Shown: positions 23,477 to 30,964 of the stretch, piece after piece | Position numbering within the stretch: the stretch's first letter is position 1 | How the letters are laid out: each line of letters opens with the position of its first letter | IMG/VR virus record: IMGVR_UViG_3300043015_001152 | Coordinates: 1 to 39,522 of that record | DNA from: a virus | Strand: one strand, 5' to 3' | DNA: 39,522 nt | Program-made: the position numbers and the translations under genes | The notes under the pieces: model-generated | Databases searched by the model: none | Told to the model about the DNA's origin: nothing | The model's input: only the letters and a program-made list of their open reading frames with translations

Positions 23477-24870
23477 TGGATATTAATAACTTAATTAACT
23501 ACGACTTTGAACTTTCTGTTATTGGCAAATATTTAAACATTGGTGAGGATAACACTGAAAGCGCAGAGCTTGACACTCTTGTCAGTGCTGATGACTTTTA
23601 TCACCGCGACACAAAAGCGATCATGCGAGTTATTGAGCAGCAAAAAGCCAAAGGCGAAAAGTTTGATGTTATAACGATGGTTGATTTTGATGAAATTGAT
23701 TTTGCTTTAGCGAACAAGGCATCAAAAGAGTCATACGCCTCGCTAAACATAATTAAAGATCATGCAGTAAAAATTATGGAGCTTGCAAGGCAAAGAGACG
23801 CCTATGTAATGGTTAGAGATTTAGATAGAGCCATGAGCAGCAAGTTAGATCACGAAGATAAAATGACTTTACTGTCTGACTCTCTAAATAAAATCGCCAC
23901 AATGATGAATCGCGGCTCAGAAAAAGAGAAAAACATAACAACAGCTATGGAAAAGGTTATAGCTTATTGCGACGACAGAGCAAAGTGGAAAATCGAAAAC
24001 GGGATTAAGACAGGTATAGCGGCAATTGATGAAGCTTTAGGCGATAGAGGTATTGGTAAAACAGATTTTATTGTAGTTGGGGCAAGACCTAAAACTGGTA
24101 AAACACTTGTTAGCCTGGCAGTTTCCGCGAACTTGGCAATGGAAGACAAAAAAGTTTTATTCTTTAGCTTGGAAATGTCAGAGTTTGAATTAGGTGTTAG
24201 ATTAATGGCAAACGCGTCCTATATGAAGCCTAGCGACATTTACGGTTATGTAGGCGAGGATAATGACGAATTTTGGTCTAACGTTTCTACAGCGGCGCAC
24301 AAGCTTCATAATAAGCAATTGCACATTGAAGATACACCAGCGCTAAAAATTCAACAGATAAAAGCGATTGCAAAGCAATTTAGCGCAAGGCTTGGTGGTT
24401 TAGATTTAATTGTAGTTGATTACCTACAAAAAGCAGGCGTAAACGATAAGGGCAGGCATGACCTGGCAATCGGCGAAATATCAAGCGGCTTAAAAGACCT
24501 GGCAAAAGAAATAGAGTGCCCTGTTTTCGCATTAAGCCAGTTAAACCGTAACGGCAAAGGTAAGCCAGACATGACTCACTTGCGAGAGTCTGGACAGATT
24601 GAGCAAGATGCAGACGCTATATTTTTGCTCCACAACGTTGTTGACTCTGAAAACGATGAGGAATTACATAAGCACCCGATTGTTGAGGTTAATATGCCAG
24701 CTTATCGACACGGAGCGAGCGCAGGGCCTTTTTATCTAACTAAAAAATTCGGAAAAATGAAAGATGCAGACCCTAAAGACGTTTCAGCGGCAAAAAGCGC
24801 AGGCCAATCAACTCAGCAAGAAAATACAAGACCTCAAGGTTTTCAGCCTCAAGGATTTAAGAAACCATGA
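23476..24870 (+). CDS. Replicative DNA helicase, DnaB family
   Basis: A 464-residue hexameric helicase that moves 5'-3' on the lagging strand. Residues 1-150 form the helical DnaB N-terminal domain (SVIGKYLNIG at about 15). The RecA-like motor has Walker A GARPKTGKT (about 201-209), Walker B LIVVDYLQ (about 312-319), FALSQLNR and LRESGQIEQDADAIFLL in the order expected. The end is a Pro/Gln/Gly tail. Start overlaps the replication gene stop (TAATG). Confidence 0.93.
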   Translation: MDINNLINYDFELSVIGKYLNIGEDNTESAELDTLVSADDFYHRDTKAIMRVIEQQKAKGEKFDVITMVDFDEIDFALANKASKESYASLNIIKDHAVKIMELARQRDAYVMVRDLDRAMSSKLDHEDKMTLLSDSLNKIATMMNRGSEKEKNITTAMEKVIAYCDDRAKWKIENGIKTGIAAIDEALGDRGIGKTDFIVVGARPKTGKTLVSLAVSANLAMEDKKVLFFSLEMSEFELGVRLMANASYMKPSDIYGYVGEDNDEFWSNVSTAAHKLHNKQLHIEDTPALKIQQIKAIAKQFSARLGGLDLIVVDYLQKAGVNDKGRHDLAIGEISSGLKDLAKEIECPVFALSQLNRNGKGKPDMTHLRESGQIEQDADAIFLLHNVVDSENDEELHKHPIVEVNMPAYRHGASAGPFYLTKKFGKMKDADPKDVSAAKSAGQSTQQENTRPQGFQPQGFKKP

Positions 24871-25205
24871 AAAACGATGCACAAAAACAATTTGAGAATC
24901 ATTGCTCAGAACACCTAGATATGCGCCATCATTTACCTATAGCCCAACAGGTTTACAAAGAAGCATACGAAGCCGAGCCTAACAAAGTTAAAAAGGAAAA
25001 CGTAGCAGGTCGGGCGATGAATCAATATCTATACGCACAGCTAAAAGCGATAGGTTGGCACAACTGGAAACCAGACGAAAAAGGAAACAAACCAAAGCGA
25101 GTAACGCCGCAGCAAGGTAAGTTAACAGATTCAGAACGCGCAGCAGTAGCGCACAAAGCAACAAAAGAAATGCCGAAAGGTATGGGTATAAAATTAGATT
25201 GGTAG
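24867..25205 (+). CDS. Hypothetical replication-region protein
   Basis: A 112-residue protein that overlaps the helicase by four bases (ATGA). It is polar and mostly helical, with a basic C-terminus (GKLTDSERAAVAHKATKEMP). It has AGRAMNQYLYAQLKAIGWHN in the middle. Position after the helicase is suggestive of a replication accessory role, but no family is recognised. Confidence 0.7.
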   Translation: MKNDAQKQFENHCSEHLDMRHHLPIAQQVYKEAYEAEPNKVKKENVAGRAMNQYLYAQLKAIGWHNWKPDEKGNKPKRVTPQQGKLTDSERAAVAHKATKEMPKGMGIKLDW

Positions 25206-25215
25206 GGGGTAGAAG

Positions 25216-25767
25216 ATGAATAAAGATCACAAAATAAAACACAGCAGGTCGCAAGGGTTAATTGACTATGCTTGCAAATATGCAGAAATGGCGCATGACG
25301 GGCAAAAAAGAAAATACACAGGCGAGGATTACATAGAGCACCCTATCGAGGTTGCACAAATAGTTGCTGGTGTTACGGATGATTGCAGGGCTATAGCTGC
25401 TGCATTCCTGCATGATGTTATAGAGGATTGCGGGGTGACTGTTAGCGATTTGATAAGGGATGGATTTAGTTTTGATACTGCAATGCTAGTAAATCAACTT
25501 ACAGATATATCAACCTCTAGCGATGGTAACCGCAAATTTAGAAAAGAGCTTGATAGGCGATACCTGGCCAGAGCAACTCCATTGGCAAAGACGATTAAAC
25601 TCGCAGACTTGATTAGCAACTCCAAATCAATTGCCGAGCATGATCCAAAGTTTGCTAAAACATACATGGCAGAGAAAAAGGCTTTGCTTGAGGTTTTAAA
25701 GGAAGGCGACAGTAAGCTTTACGCAAGAGCTGAGAAAATAGTTAAGGATTACTATGAAAACAAATAA
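25216..25767 (+). CDS. (p)ppGpp-hydrolase-like HD protein (SpoT/Mesh1 type)
   Basis: A 183-residue HD-domain protein. All expected metal and catalytic residues are present: His42 (EHPIEVA), His66-Asp67 (FLHDVIED), Glu70-Asp71 and Asp131 (TIKLADLISN). RKYTGEDYIEHPIEVAQIV is the Mesh1/SpoT signature. There is no synthetase, TGS or ACT domain, so it is a small stand-alone alarmone hydrolase and should lower (p)ppGpp or a related nucleotide. It lies between helicase and NinG genes and overlaps the next gene by 14 bases. A role against alarmone-based host defence is inference. GGGG lies seven bases upstream of the ATG. Confidence 0.85.
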   Translation: MNKDHKIKHSRSQGLIDYACKYAEMAHDGQKRKYTGEDYIEHPIEVAQIVAGVTDDCRAIAAAFLHDVIEDCGVTVSDLIRDGFSFDTAMLVNQLTDISTSSDGNRKFRKELDRRYLARATPLAKTIKLADLISNSKSIAEHDPKFAKTYMAEKKALLEVLKEGDSKLYARAEKIVKDYYENK

Positions 25768-26350
25768 ACCAAAACGCAAACGCTGCAAGCAATGCAAAAA
25801 GCTATACAAGCCAATCAATAGCTTTCAATCAACTTGCTCGCCTAGCTGTGCAATTGAATACACAAAGGACAAACAAAACCGCAAAGACGTATTTAAAAGC
25901 GCCATAGCAGCCGACAGGAAAGAGATTAAAGGCAAGTTAAGGCAATTAGGCAAGTCTGACCGCTCGAAAGCTCTCAGAGCTGCACAGAAAGCCTTTAATG
26001 CATTTATTAGAGAGAGGGATAAGCAGTTTAATTGCATATCATGCGGTAACAAGTTGCAAATATTTACCGGTGTAAAAGGTCAATTGTTTGACTGTGGGCA
26101 TTATCGCAGCACAGGAAGCGCGCCACACCTAAGATTTAATGAAGATAACGCGCACGCTCAGTGCGTTCGCTGTAACCGGTATTTAAGCGGCAATGTAGAA
26201 AGATACCGTGACGGGTTAAAAGTTCGCATAGGCCAAAAAAGACTTGATGAGCTAGAAAGTAACAATGAGGTTGTTAAATATACAGTCGATGATCTTTGGA
26301 AGATTGAAAAAGATTACAAGCAAAAGCTAAAGGAGTTGCAGGGTGATTGA
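25754..26350 (+). CDS. ninG: NinG (Rap-like) recombination protein
   Basis: A 198-residue protein of the lambda NinG family, which acts on Holliday junctions or joint molecules. The N-terminal zinc finger RCKQCKKLYKPINSFQSTC with a following CSPSC is characteristic. A second metal cluster, CISCGNKLQ, then DCGHYRSTGSAPHLRFNEDN and CVRCNRYLSG, resembles an HNH-like fold. It overlaps the HD gene start and ends with NinB, an order known from lambdoid phages. Confidence 0.88.
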   Translation: MKTNKPKRKRCKQCKKLYKPINSFQSTCSPSCAIEYTKDKQNRKDVFKSAIAADRKEIKGKLRQLGKSDRSKALRAAQKAFNAFIRERDKQFNCISCGNKLQIFTGVKGQLFDCGHYRSTGSAPHLRFNEDNAHAQCVRCNRYLSGNVERYRDGLKVRIGQKRLDELESNNEVVKYTVDDLWKIEKDYKQKLKELQGD

Positions 26351-26783
26351 AAAATACAAGCTAGTCACAAGCAATAAATCAGCATTGATTGAAGCTCTTG
26401 AAGTTATGCTTAGTCAAAACGAAGCGGTACAAGTTACCGCCAAGCCATGGAGCAGAAAAAGAAGCCTGCCAGCCAACTCTCAGGTCTACGTATGGTGCGC
26501 GCACATAGCAAAGCTAGAAGGTGAAAGCGCAGAGTCAGTGCGTAACTTTTGTAAATTGATGTTCGGGCTGCCAATACTGCTACAGGATGAAAATTACAAA
26601 GACAAAATATCATGGACGCTCAACAAGCTAGGTTTTTATAACTGGAATCACGAGCAGCAAGTTAATTACATGGAATTGCTACCAGTTAGCAGTTTATTCA
26701 ATACGAAGCAGCACAATGAATACAGGGATAACATGCAAGCTTACTACGCTAAGAACGGAGTAATGCTTGATTATGTAAATTAG
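26343..26783 (+). CDS. ninB: NinB-like recombination mediator
   Basis: A 146-residue protein of the NinB/Orf type, which loads or helps single-strand binding in phage recombination. KPWSRKRSLPANSQVYVWCA (39-58) is the family signature; GESAESVRNFCKLMFGLPIL follows (66-85). Overlaps NinG by eight bases. Its stop falls in dyad operator copy d. Confidence 0.8.
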   Translation: MIEKYKLVTSNKSALIEALEVMLSQNEAVQVTAKPWSRKRSLPANSQVYVWCAHIAKLEGESAESVRNFCKLMFGLPILLQDENYKDKISWTLNKLGFYNWNHEQQVNYMELLPVSSLFNTKQHNEYRDNMQAYYAKNGVMLDYVN

Positions 26784-26798
26784 TTATAAGCATATAAC
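26775..26798 (+). promoter_or_regulatory. Dyad operator, copy d
   Basis: GTTATAAGCATATAAC (26783-26798) is a palindrome with six-base arms and four-base centre. It starts the gap before the gene at 26863. AT-rich -10-like words (TATAAAT) follow near 26810-26816. Confidence 0.55.
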
Positions 26799-26862
26799 CA
26801 AACAGTATTTATAAATCTAAATTTAAAGTGCTAAATTCAGTAAAAATTAAATGGAGAGTGAA

Positions 26863-27081
26863 ATGACACCACAGCAAGCAGATTATTGCGATAAGTTATC
26901 AAGCGGCAATATTGAGGTTGCTGTACCATGTGAAAGCTCAATGAGCTTGCGAGATTTAAGGGTTTATGGAATTGAGCTTCTTGTTGCTGGTTTGCCAAAG
27001 ATAAAAGCAAGAGATCACAATCTTGCATACACAGAAACCACAATAATCGTAAATGATATTTTAACGGGGTTAGGTAAATGA
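26863..27081 (+). CDS. Hypothetical protein upstream of methylase
   Basis: A 72-residue acidic protein. ATG 26863 has GGAGAG six bases upstream; ATG 26851 is part of this ribosome site. It contains GNIEVAVPCESSMSLRDLRV and a C-terminal helix. It overlaps the methylase start by four bases. No family recognised. Confidence 0.65.
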   Translation: MTPQQADYCDKLSSGNIEVAVPCESSMSLRDLRVYGIELLVAGLPKIKARDHNLAYTETTIIVNDILTGLGK

Positions 27082-27662
27082 AAATAGATATATTCAACAC
27101 GGATAAAAAATACAAAGTTATCGTTGCTGATCCGCCTTGGCAATGTCGTGATGTAAAAACAGGTGGCTCATATGTTTCTGGTGCTGCAAACAAATACAGG
27201 GTTACATCAACTTATGATCTTTGCTCAATGCCGGTAAGGTATTTGCTAGAAAAAGATTCAATATTAATCATGTGGTATTTAAGCTCTATGCCTGATGATG
27301 CTTTGCAAATTGTTAAAGCTTGGGGTTTTAATAAATTTTTAAACATAAACGGTTTTGTTTGGGGTAAGCTTACTAAAAACGGTAAGCGTCATATTGGCAT
27401 GGGTCACGGCACCAGGGCTGCTACTGAGAGTTGTGTTATTGCATATAACGGCAATTTATCAAATATCATTAAAGATAAGTCAGTTAGGAATTACTTTGAG
27501 GCTCAAATGCCAGTTGATGAAAATGGTAAATACATTCACAGCGCAAAGCCTGATGAGTTTTTTGAGCTTGTAGATAAGCTGGTTGGCACTGATTGTAATC
27601 GACTTGAAATGTTTGCCAGAAAGGCGAGAGATAACTTTGATAGGTTTGGCGATGAAGCTTAA
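27078..27662 (+). CDS. MT-A70-type adenine-N6 DNA methyltransferase
   Basis: A 194-residue methylase. VIVADPPWQC (14-23) holds the DPPW catalytic motif; LIMWYLSSMPDDALQIVKAW (about 62-81) and GFVWGKL follow as in the MT-A70 group. It has GTRAATESCVIAYNGNL near the SAM-binding end. It probably modifies phage DNA and protects it from restriction. A second adenine methylase is at 37348. Confidence 0.88.
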   Translation: MKIDIFNTDKKYKVIVADPPWQCRDVKTGGSYVSGAANKYRVTSTYDLCSMPVRYLLEKDSILIMWYLSSMPDDALQIVKAWGFNKFLNINGFVWGKLTKNGKRHIGMGHGTRAATESCVIAYNGNLSNIIKDKSVRNYFEAQMPVDENGKYIHSAKPDEFFELVDKLVGTDCNRLEMFARKARDNFDRFGDEA

Positions 27663-27786
27663 ATGCAGAACAAGAAATGAGCACGTAAACGGCAAGCAAA
27701 CCGCTCAGTCTTTAGGTTGGCGCAGAGATTATAAAATCTTAGCGCCTGCATGGTTGGTAAATAGTTATAAGGTGAAAGTAAAATGA
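27652..27786 (+). CDS. Small basic protein between methylase and 104-aa protein
   Basis: A 44-residue basic protein (MKLKCRTRNEHVNGKQTAQS, later WRRDYKILAPAWLVNSYKVK). It overlaps the methylase by 11 bases and the next gene by four (ATGA), which supports it as real. The ribosome site is poor, so coupling is likely. Function unknown. Confidence 0.55.
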   Translation: MKLKCRTRNEHVNGKQTAQSLGWRRDYKILAPAWLVNSYKVKVK

Positions 27787-28097
27787 AAGTAATTAAAGCA
27801 ACAAAGAAACCAGTAACAATAGAGTGTATGGAGTGGATTGGGACGGCTCAGTCAACAAGAAGGGTTTTAGAATTTATGGGACAAAATGTTACAACCAATT
27901 GCAGCAAGTCTAGTGATGCGTTTTTGGATTATCACGAGCATTGTTTAAATTTTGGGTTAACAATAGAGACTCCGAAGGGTGATATGAAAGCAAGTGTAAA
28001 TGATTTTATTATCAAGGGTGTAAGTGGTGAGTTTTATCCATGCAAGCCTGATATTTTTCATAAAACCTATGATGTCGAAAATAACCAAAAAGCATAA
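27783..28097 (+). CDS. Common phage protein ending in GEFYPCKPDIF
   Basis: A 104-residue protein of a widespread phage group, recognised by an N-terminal KKPVTIECMEW-type block and a C-terminal VNDFIIKGVSGEFYPCKPDI stretch (about 76-95). The family's role is unknown. It is the last gene of this transcript. Confidence 0.75.
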   Translation: MKVIKATKKPVTIECMEWIGTAQSTRRVLEFMGQNVTTNCSKSSDAFLDYHEHCLNFGLTIETPKGDMKASVNDFIIKGVSGEFYPCKPDIFHKTYDVENNQKA

Positions 28098-28115
28098 GCA
28101 TAGAACAAAACGGTA

Positions 28116-28144
28116 TTAAACAAACTCACCGATTTTGCTATAAT
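28116..28144 (+). promoter_or_regulatory. Extended -10 promoter of noncoding RNA/tRNA unit
   Basis: TTAAAC (28116-28121), 17 bp, TATAAT (28139-28144), with TGC directly before the -10. The promoter word GCTATAATTAACTTA resembles GCTATAATAACTTAG at 31385-31399. Confidence 0.7.
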
Positions 28145-28148
28145 TAAC

Positions 28149-28451
28149 TTATCGGGTTTAACGACAGAAGGCCCGATAATCTTTGTTTGACAGCTACGGA
28201 AAGACGGCCCTCAATAGATTGGAGGTGATAAAATCTCCCGCGCAGGGTTAAGCGTAGAAAAGAGCAGTAAACTAACTACGGTCGTGAGATAGCAGTTAGT
28301 AACTCAATTACAATTATATTAACTAATATGGAGCTGTAATCCGAGTTTTGAATATTTACGTTTTGGCGAACGTTAGCAAACCTAAACGATGTGAATCAGC
28401 AAAGAGGTTTTTATGAATGAAGAAGGTTGGGGTTTTTAGAGTTTATTTGAT
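28149..28451 (+). ncRNA. Candidate structured noncoding RNA upstream of tRNA-Gly
   Basis: The 354 bases from 28098 to 28451 hold no credible gene. After the promoter come seven short helices, all exact: TTATCGGG/CCCGATAA (28149-28156 with 28172-28179), CTACG/CGTAG (28194-28198 with 28253-28257) enclosing GGAG/CTCC (28221-28224 with 28235-28238), ACTAACT/AGTTAGT (28271-28277 with 28294-28300), ATTACA/TGTAAT (28307-28312 with 28335-28340), ACGTT/AACGT (28358-28362 with 28369-28373), AAACCT/AGGTTT (28378-28383 with 28405-28410). The tRNA and a terminator follow, so it is one transcript of about 450 nt. I do not recognise an RNA family. Large ornate RNAs such as GOLLD also lie beside phage tRNAs; this is an analogy only. 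Confidence 0.55.
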
Positions 28452-28524
28452 GCTTCTGTAGTGTAACGGTAGCACGCTGTCCTTCCAAGTCAGTAGCGGG
28501 GTTCGAATCCCCACAGAAGCTCCA
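28452..28524 (+). tRNA. tRNA-Gly (UCC)
   Basis: GCTTCTG pairs with CAGAAGC as the acceptor stem, followed by an encoded TCCA. The anticodon loop is CTTCCAA, so the anticodon is TCC. D arm GTGT/GCAC and T loop TTCGAAT are present. The anticodon stem has one T-T mismatch and the T stem base one C-A mismatch, which may lower stability. Glycine codon GGA would be served. Confidence 0.93.
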
Positions 28525-28571
28525 AATACGCTTTCCATGGTGTATTACTTGAACGGTAGAAAATTGAGAGC

Positions 28572-28597
28572 AAAGCCACTTTAACCGGTGGCTTTTT
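28572..28597 (+). terminator. Terminator of the tRNA unit
   Basis: AAAGCCAC and GTGGCTTT pair perfectly around eight bases, followed by T-rich sequence. It closes the promoter-RNA-tRNA unit. Confidence 0.85.
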
Positions 28598-28646
28598 ATT
28601 ATTGAAATGTTAGTATTATTAAACCATTAACCACAGGAGATAAGTT

Positions 28647-28694
28647 ATGGCTATTTCACGCAGAAAAGGCGGCAAAGGTAAGAAGTTCAAATAA
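28647..28694 (+). CDS. 15-residue basic peptide
   Basis: MAISRRKGGKGKKFK has AGGAG seven bases before its ATG, the best ribosome site in this region, and its stop overlaps the start of the next gene (TAATG). Eight of 15 residues are Lys or Arg. It may be a real peptide, such as a nucleic-acid binder, or a leader that couples translation of the membrane gene. Confidence 0.55.
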   Translation: MAISRRKGGKGKKFK

Positions 28695-29092
28695 TGTTAA
28701 CTGCTGATTTACTGGTCACTGCATTTGTATTTCTTTGCTTGTTTGTAAATCGGCAATCTCTGTATTTTGTGTGCGCAATATCTCTAGGTGAGCTCGCTTA
28801 CTATTTAACTTCAACTGACTTTTCATTTTCGATACTTTCAGCGATTTTATATTCATTAATAGCTTACCTTTCATCAAGGGTTAAATTTGAGCTTCAAATG
28901 GCGTTATGTGCTTATTCAGTTCTTTACTGGTTCAACGCTTTAGACTTTTTCCTATTTCCCCACGAAACACTCTTTTATGTTATATTTCCTTACGTTGTTA
29001 AATTAGTTGATGTTTATGTAATCTACCATTTAATAAATAAGGAGCAAAAGGATGTTGGAATTTATAGCTCCAGTAATTGCTCTTTTAATTAG
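28694..29092 (+). CDS. Polytopic membrane protein
   Basis: A 132-residue protein with about four hydrophobic segments (approximately 2-18, 22-40, 45-60, 70-115) and a polar C-tail. Aromatic residues are frequent. It is first of three consecutive membrane genes whose ends overlap by about 40 bases each. Function unknown; the cassette as a whole looks like lysis or exclusion. Confidence 0.7.
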   Translation: MLTADLLVTAFVFLCLFVNRQSLYFVCAISLGELAYYLTSTDFSFSILSAILYSLIAYLSSRVKFELQMALCAYSVLYWFNALDFFLFPHETLFYVIFPYVVKLVDVYVIYHLINKEQKDVGIYSSSNCSFN

Positions 29093-29183
29093 CGGTTACT
29101 TTGTCTACAATTGTGTAAAACACGTAATCAACAGAAAGAAAGAGCATGAGCTTAATAAACGATATATTTCACGCGATAAGTGA
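29052..29183 (+). CDS. Single-TM small protein
   Basis: A 43-residue ORF with AAGGAG seven bases before ATG 29052. MLEFIAPVIALLISGYFVYN is a TM segment, followed by a basic tail (HVINRKKEHELNKRY). It overlaps both neighbours. N-out/C-in topology is expected from the basic tail. Confidence 0.65.
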   Translation: MLEFIAPVIALLISGYFVYNCVKHVINRKKEHELNKRYISRDK

Positions 29184-29424
29184 TCACGGTAACGCGGTTC
29201 TTAGTAAGTTTGTAACATATTTCGGAGTTGTATCTATTGGCAGCGGTGGCGCTTTAGGTGTCGCCAATGGTACAGCTTCAAAGGTTGCTCAAGATCAATT
29301 TCTAACACTTCCAGATTACGCGGCCATAGTTTCCATTATTGGTGGTATCTGCCTAGTAATTAAAAACGCAGTGGATATTTATTACAAGATAAAGGAAAAG
29401 CGAAGTGAAAAAGAAGAAGAGTAA
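29146..29424 (+). CDS. Probable class II holin
   Basis: A 92-residue protein with two TM segments (about 22-42 and 57-77) and a strongly charged C-terminus. IGGICLVIKNAVDIYYKIKE (about 65-84) followed by KRSEKEEE resembles the end of lambdoid S21-type and related holins (TNLYFKIKEDRRK). A three-TM holin is encoded at 16116-16499, so this phage may carry two holins or one holin and an antiholin. Confidence 0.65.
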   Translation: MSLINDIFHAISDHGNAVLSKFVTYFGVVSIGSGGALGVANGTASKVAQDQFLTLPDYAAIVSIIGGICLVIKNAVDIYYKIKEKRSEKEEE

Positions 29425-29458
29425 GCAAGAATTCAAAAAATCCCACTCCAAATACAGG

Positions 29459-29476
29459 CCGCGTTAATGCGGTTTT
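29459..29476 (+). terminator. Terminator after membrane cassette
   Basis: CCGC and GCGG pair around GTTAAT, followed by TTTT. The stem is short but GC only. Confidence 0.65.
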
Positions 29477-29505
29477 GTTATATCTATATTCCAATAAGTT
29501 ATAAT
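29477..29505 (+). promoter_or_regulatory. Dyad operator, copy g
   Basis: GTTATATCTATATTCC (29477-29492) is the dyad with one altered arm, like copy e. TATAAT stands at 29500-29505. Confidence 0.5.
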
Positions 29506-29533
29506 TAAAAACCTAAAATAGTTGGTTTTTTGC

Positions 29534-29562
29534 TTTACGACGCAATCTATAGTTGCTATTAT
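29534..29562 (+). promoter_or_regulatory. Promoter of accessory operon
   Basis: TTTACG (29534-29539), 17 bp, TATTAT (29557-29562), preceded by TGC. It drives genes from 29609. Confidence 0.6.
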
Positions 29563-29608
29563 TATCCCAACGAAACGCAATAACGCGAATTAATTTGGAG
29601 ATAGTGAA

Positions 29609-29857
29609 ATGAAAAGAACATTTAATGATGAATTAAACCTTGCAGTTGAAATCGCAGAATCAAGCGCAAGAAATCCGTCAGATATGGCTAGAGAGATTCA
29701 CGCATTAAAAATGCAAAATAAAGAATTGATTGGCGCCAACGAGAAAATGAAATCTCTTATCCAAAGATGGATAAACAGTGTCGATATTAGTTACGCATGG
29801 GATCAAAAGCAACTCTCTGTTGAGAGTGGTGAATTTTTAAAGGTTAACTCTCAGTGA
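29609..29857 (+). CDS. Hypothetical helical protein
   Basis: An 82-residue protein with GGAG eight bases before ATG 29609. It is mostly helical, with a heptad run (IHALKMQNKELIGANEKMKS). The end overlaps the next start (GTGA). No family recognised. Confidence 0.65.
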   Translation: MKRTFNDELNLAVEIAESSARNPSDMAREIHALKMQNKELIGANEKMKSLIQRWINSVDISYAWDQKQLSVESGEFLKVNSQ

Positions 29858-30024
29858 CACCAGCAAAGCGCGCTAAGCAACTTGGCGCGCAATCTCTAAA
29901 GCAAGTTGCAGATACATACGGTTGTGGCGTAGAGAATATGCGCAAGAAGTTTTATCAAAAGCCTAAGCAGTTCGACATTATTGTTTTGGGTGTGGTTAAT
30001 TTAAACAATGGAGAAGAAAAATGA
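29854..30024 (+). CDS. Small HTH protein
   Basis: A 56-residue protein starting at GTG 29854. AKQLGAQSLKQVADTYGCGV (7-26) and NMRKKFYQKP read as a helix-turn-helix with recognition helix. It overlaps both neighbours by four bases, so it belongs to the operon. It is a candidate regulator. Confidence 0.65.
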   Translation: MTPAKRAKQLGAQSLKQVADTYGCGVENMRKKFYQKPKQFDIIVLGVVNLNNGEEK

Positions 30025-30734
30025 TTGAGTGGAAAAATGATGCTGTTTGTTATTTCGATGGTGAGCAATGGCGTTCTGGAGTTATAGCTAACAGGGTTAG
30101 AGCTGTCAAGTTCGATGACTTCCAACTAAACGAAATCCGCATAGGTGATTACATTGAAAAATCAGAGTTAGACACCGAGCAAAAGTATAATGATGTTGTT
30201 GATGTGTTTGGGTTGTTTGGTTATTTAGAATCTTGCACCTTGTGCTTTAAGGATGTAATTGAGATTGGAGGCATGCTAATAGATGATAGCATTACTATTT
30301 ACGCAGAGGCTCCTACATATCCAAGCGTTAAGCGCAAACTAACCTACAACCAATTAATGGCAATCGGCAAGCTAAAGCGCATGATGAATGAAAAGTCCGC
30401 AGTTAAGTCCGCACCTAAAACAACTACGGAAGTAAGTGCGGATAAGCTCAAAACATCTGTTGATTACCTTAACGAATGCATTGAGGCGCAAGCTGAAGGA
30501 GGTAAGCAATACGATTCAAGCGGCACAGGTGAGCGCTCATTCGATGCAGCAGCAAAGGCTTTTAATGCTTTAACTGGTGAGAAATTAAGCGGCTCTGATG
30601 TGTGTTTGCTGTTGGCTTGCCTTAAAGTGGTAAGGCAGAATAGCGATAAATCAAGACTGCATGATGATAGCTTACTTGATGGTGTTAGTTATTTGTCTCT
30701 CTGGGCGGAGGAATTGAATAAGGAGTTTAAATGA
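30021..30734 (+). CDS. Accessory protein with DUF6378-like C-terminal domain
   Basis: A 237-residue protein. The N-terminal half is beta-rich (residues 1-90, repeated WKNDAVCYFDGEQWRSGV type). The C-terminal part matches DUF6378: DAAAKAFNALTGEKLSGSDV, then CLLLACLKVVRQNSDKSRLH and GVSYLSLWAEEL. That domain is common in phages and looks like a nucleotide-related helical fold, though its role is unknown. The join between the two domains is a Thr/Ser/Lys-rich linker (about 120-142). Confidence 0.7.
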   Translation: MIEWKNDAVCYFDGEQWRSGVIANRVRAVKFDDFQLNEIRIGDYIEKSELDTEQKYNDVVDVFGLFGYLESCTLCFKDVIEIGGMLIDDSITIYAEAPTYPSVKRKLTYNQLMAIGKLKRMMNEKSAVKSAPKTTTEVSADKLKTSVDYLNECIEAQAEGGKQYDSSGTGERSFDAAAKAFNALTGEKLSGSDVCLLLACLKVVRQNSDKSRLHDDSLLDGVSYLSLWAEELNKEFK

Positions 30735-30961
30735 TGAAAATAGAAGATTTATTGAATATTGATGCTGGTTCTGCGGTTGATTGGCTTGAAAGAAATCAGC
30801 ATAAATTTGCACTAATTGAAACCGAACCAAAGGATTGTATTAAGTGCGGCTCTATGGATGTTGGAGCGTCTTGCAAATCGGCTTACTGCTACAATTGCCA
30901 GCATGAAACTATAGCCGATTCAACAATTGAAGCTGTGATTAAGTGGAACTTTCAAAGGTGA
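30731..30961 (+). CDS. Lar-like zinc protein
   Basis: A 76-residue protein. CIKCGSMDVGASCKSAYCYN and CQHETIADSTIEAVIKWN match the Lar restriction-alleviation family: CxxC, then CYNC, followed by a T-x2-A-x2-WN end. Lar proteins help the phage against type I restriction. Together with two adenine methylases it forms an anti-restriction set. Confidence 0.75.
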   Translation: MMKIEDLLNIDAGSAVDWLERNQHKFALIETEPKDCIKCGSMDVGASCKSAYCYNCQHETIADSTIEAVIKWNFQR

Positions 30962-30964
30962 TTT

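Noticed and set aside
28407-28439. Tiny ORF MNEEGWGF with AGAGG before it, inside the noncoding RNA region
   Set aside because: Eight codons only, no coupling to another gene; the ribosome-site-like word is part of the AAACCT/AGGTTT helix.
28452-28524. tRNA as a pseudogene because of stem mismatches
   Set aside because: Acceptor stem, T loop, anticodon loop and encoded CCA are intact; single mismatches occur in phage tRNAs.
29404-29466. 20-residue basic ORF starting at GTG 29404
   Set aside because: No ribosome site, and most of it repeats the charged tail of the holin gene in another frame and enters the terminator.
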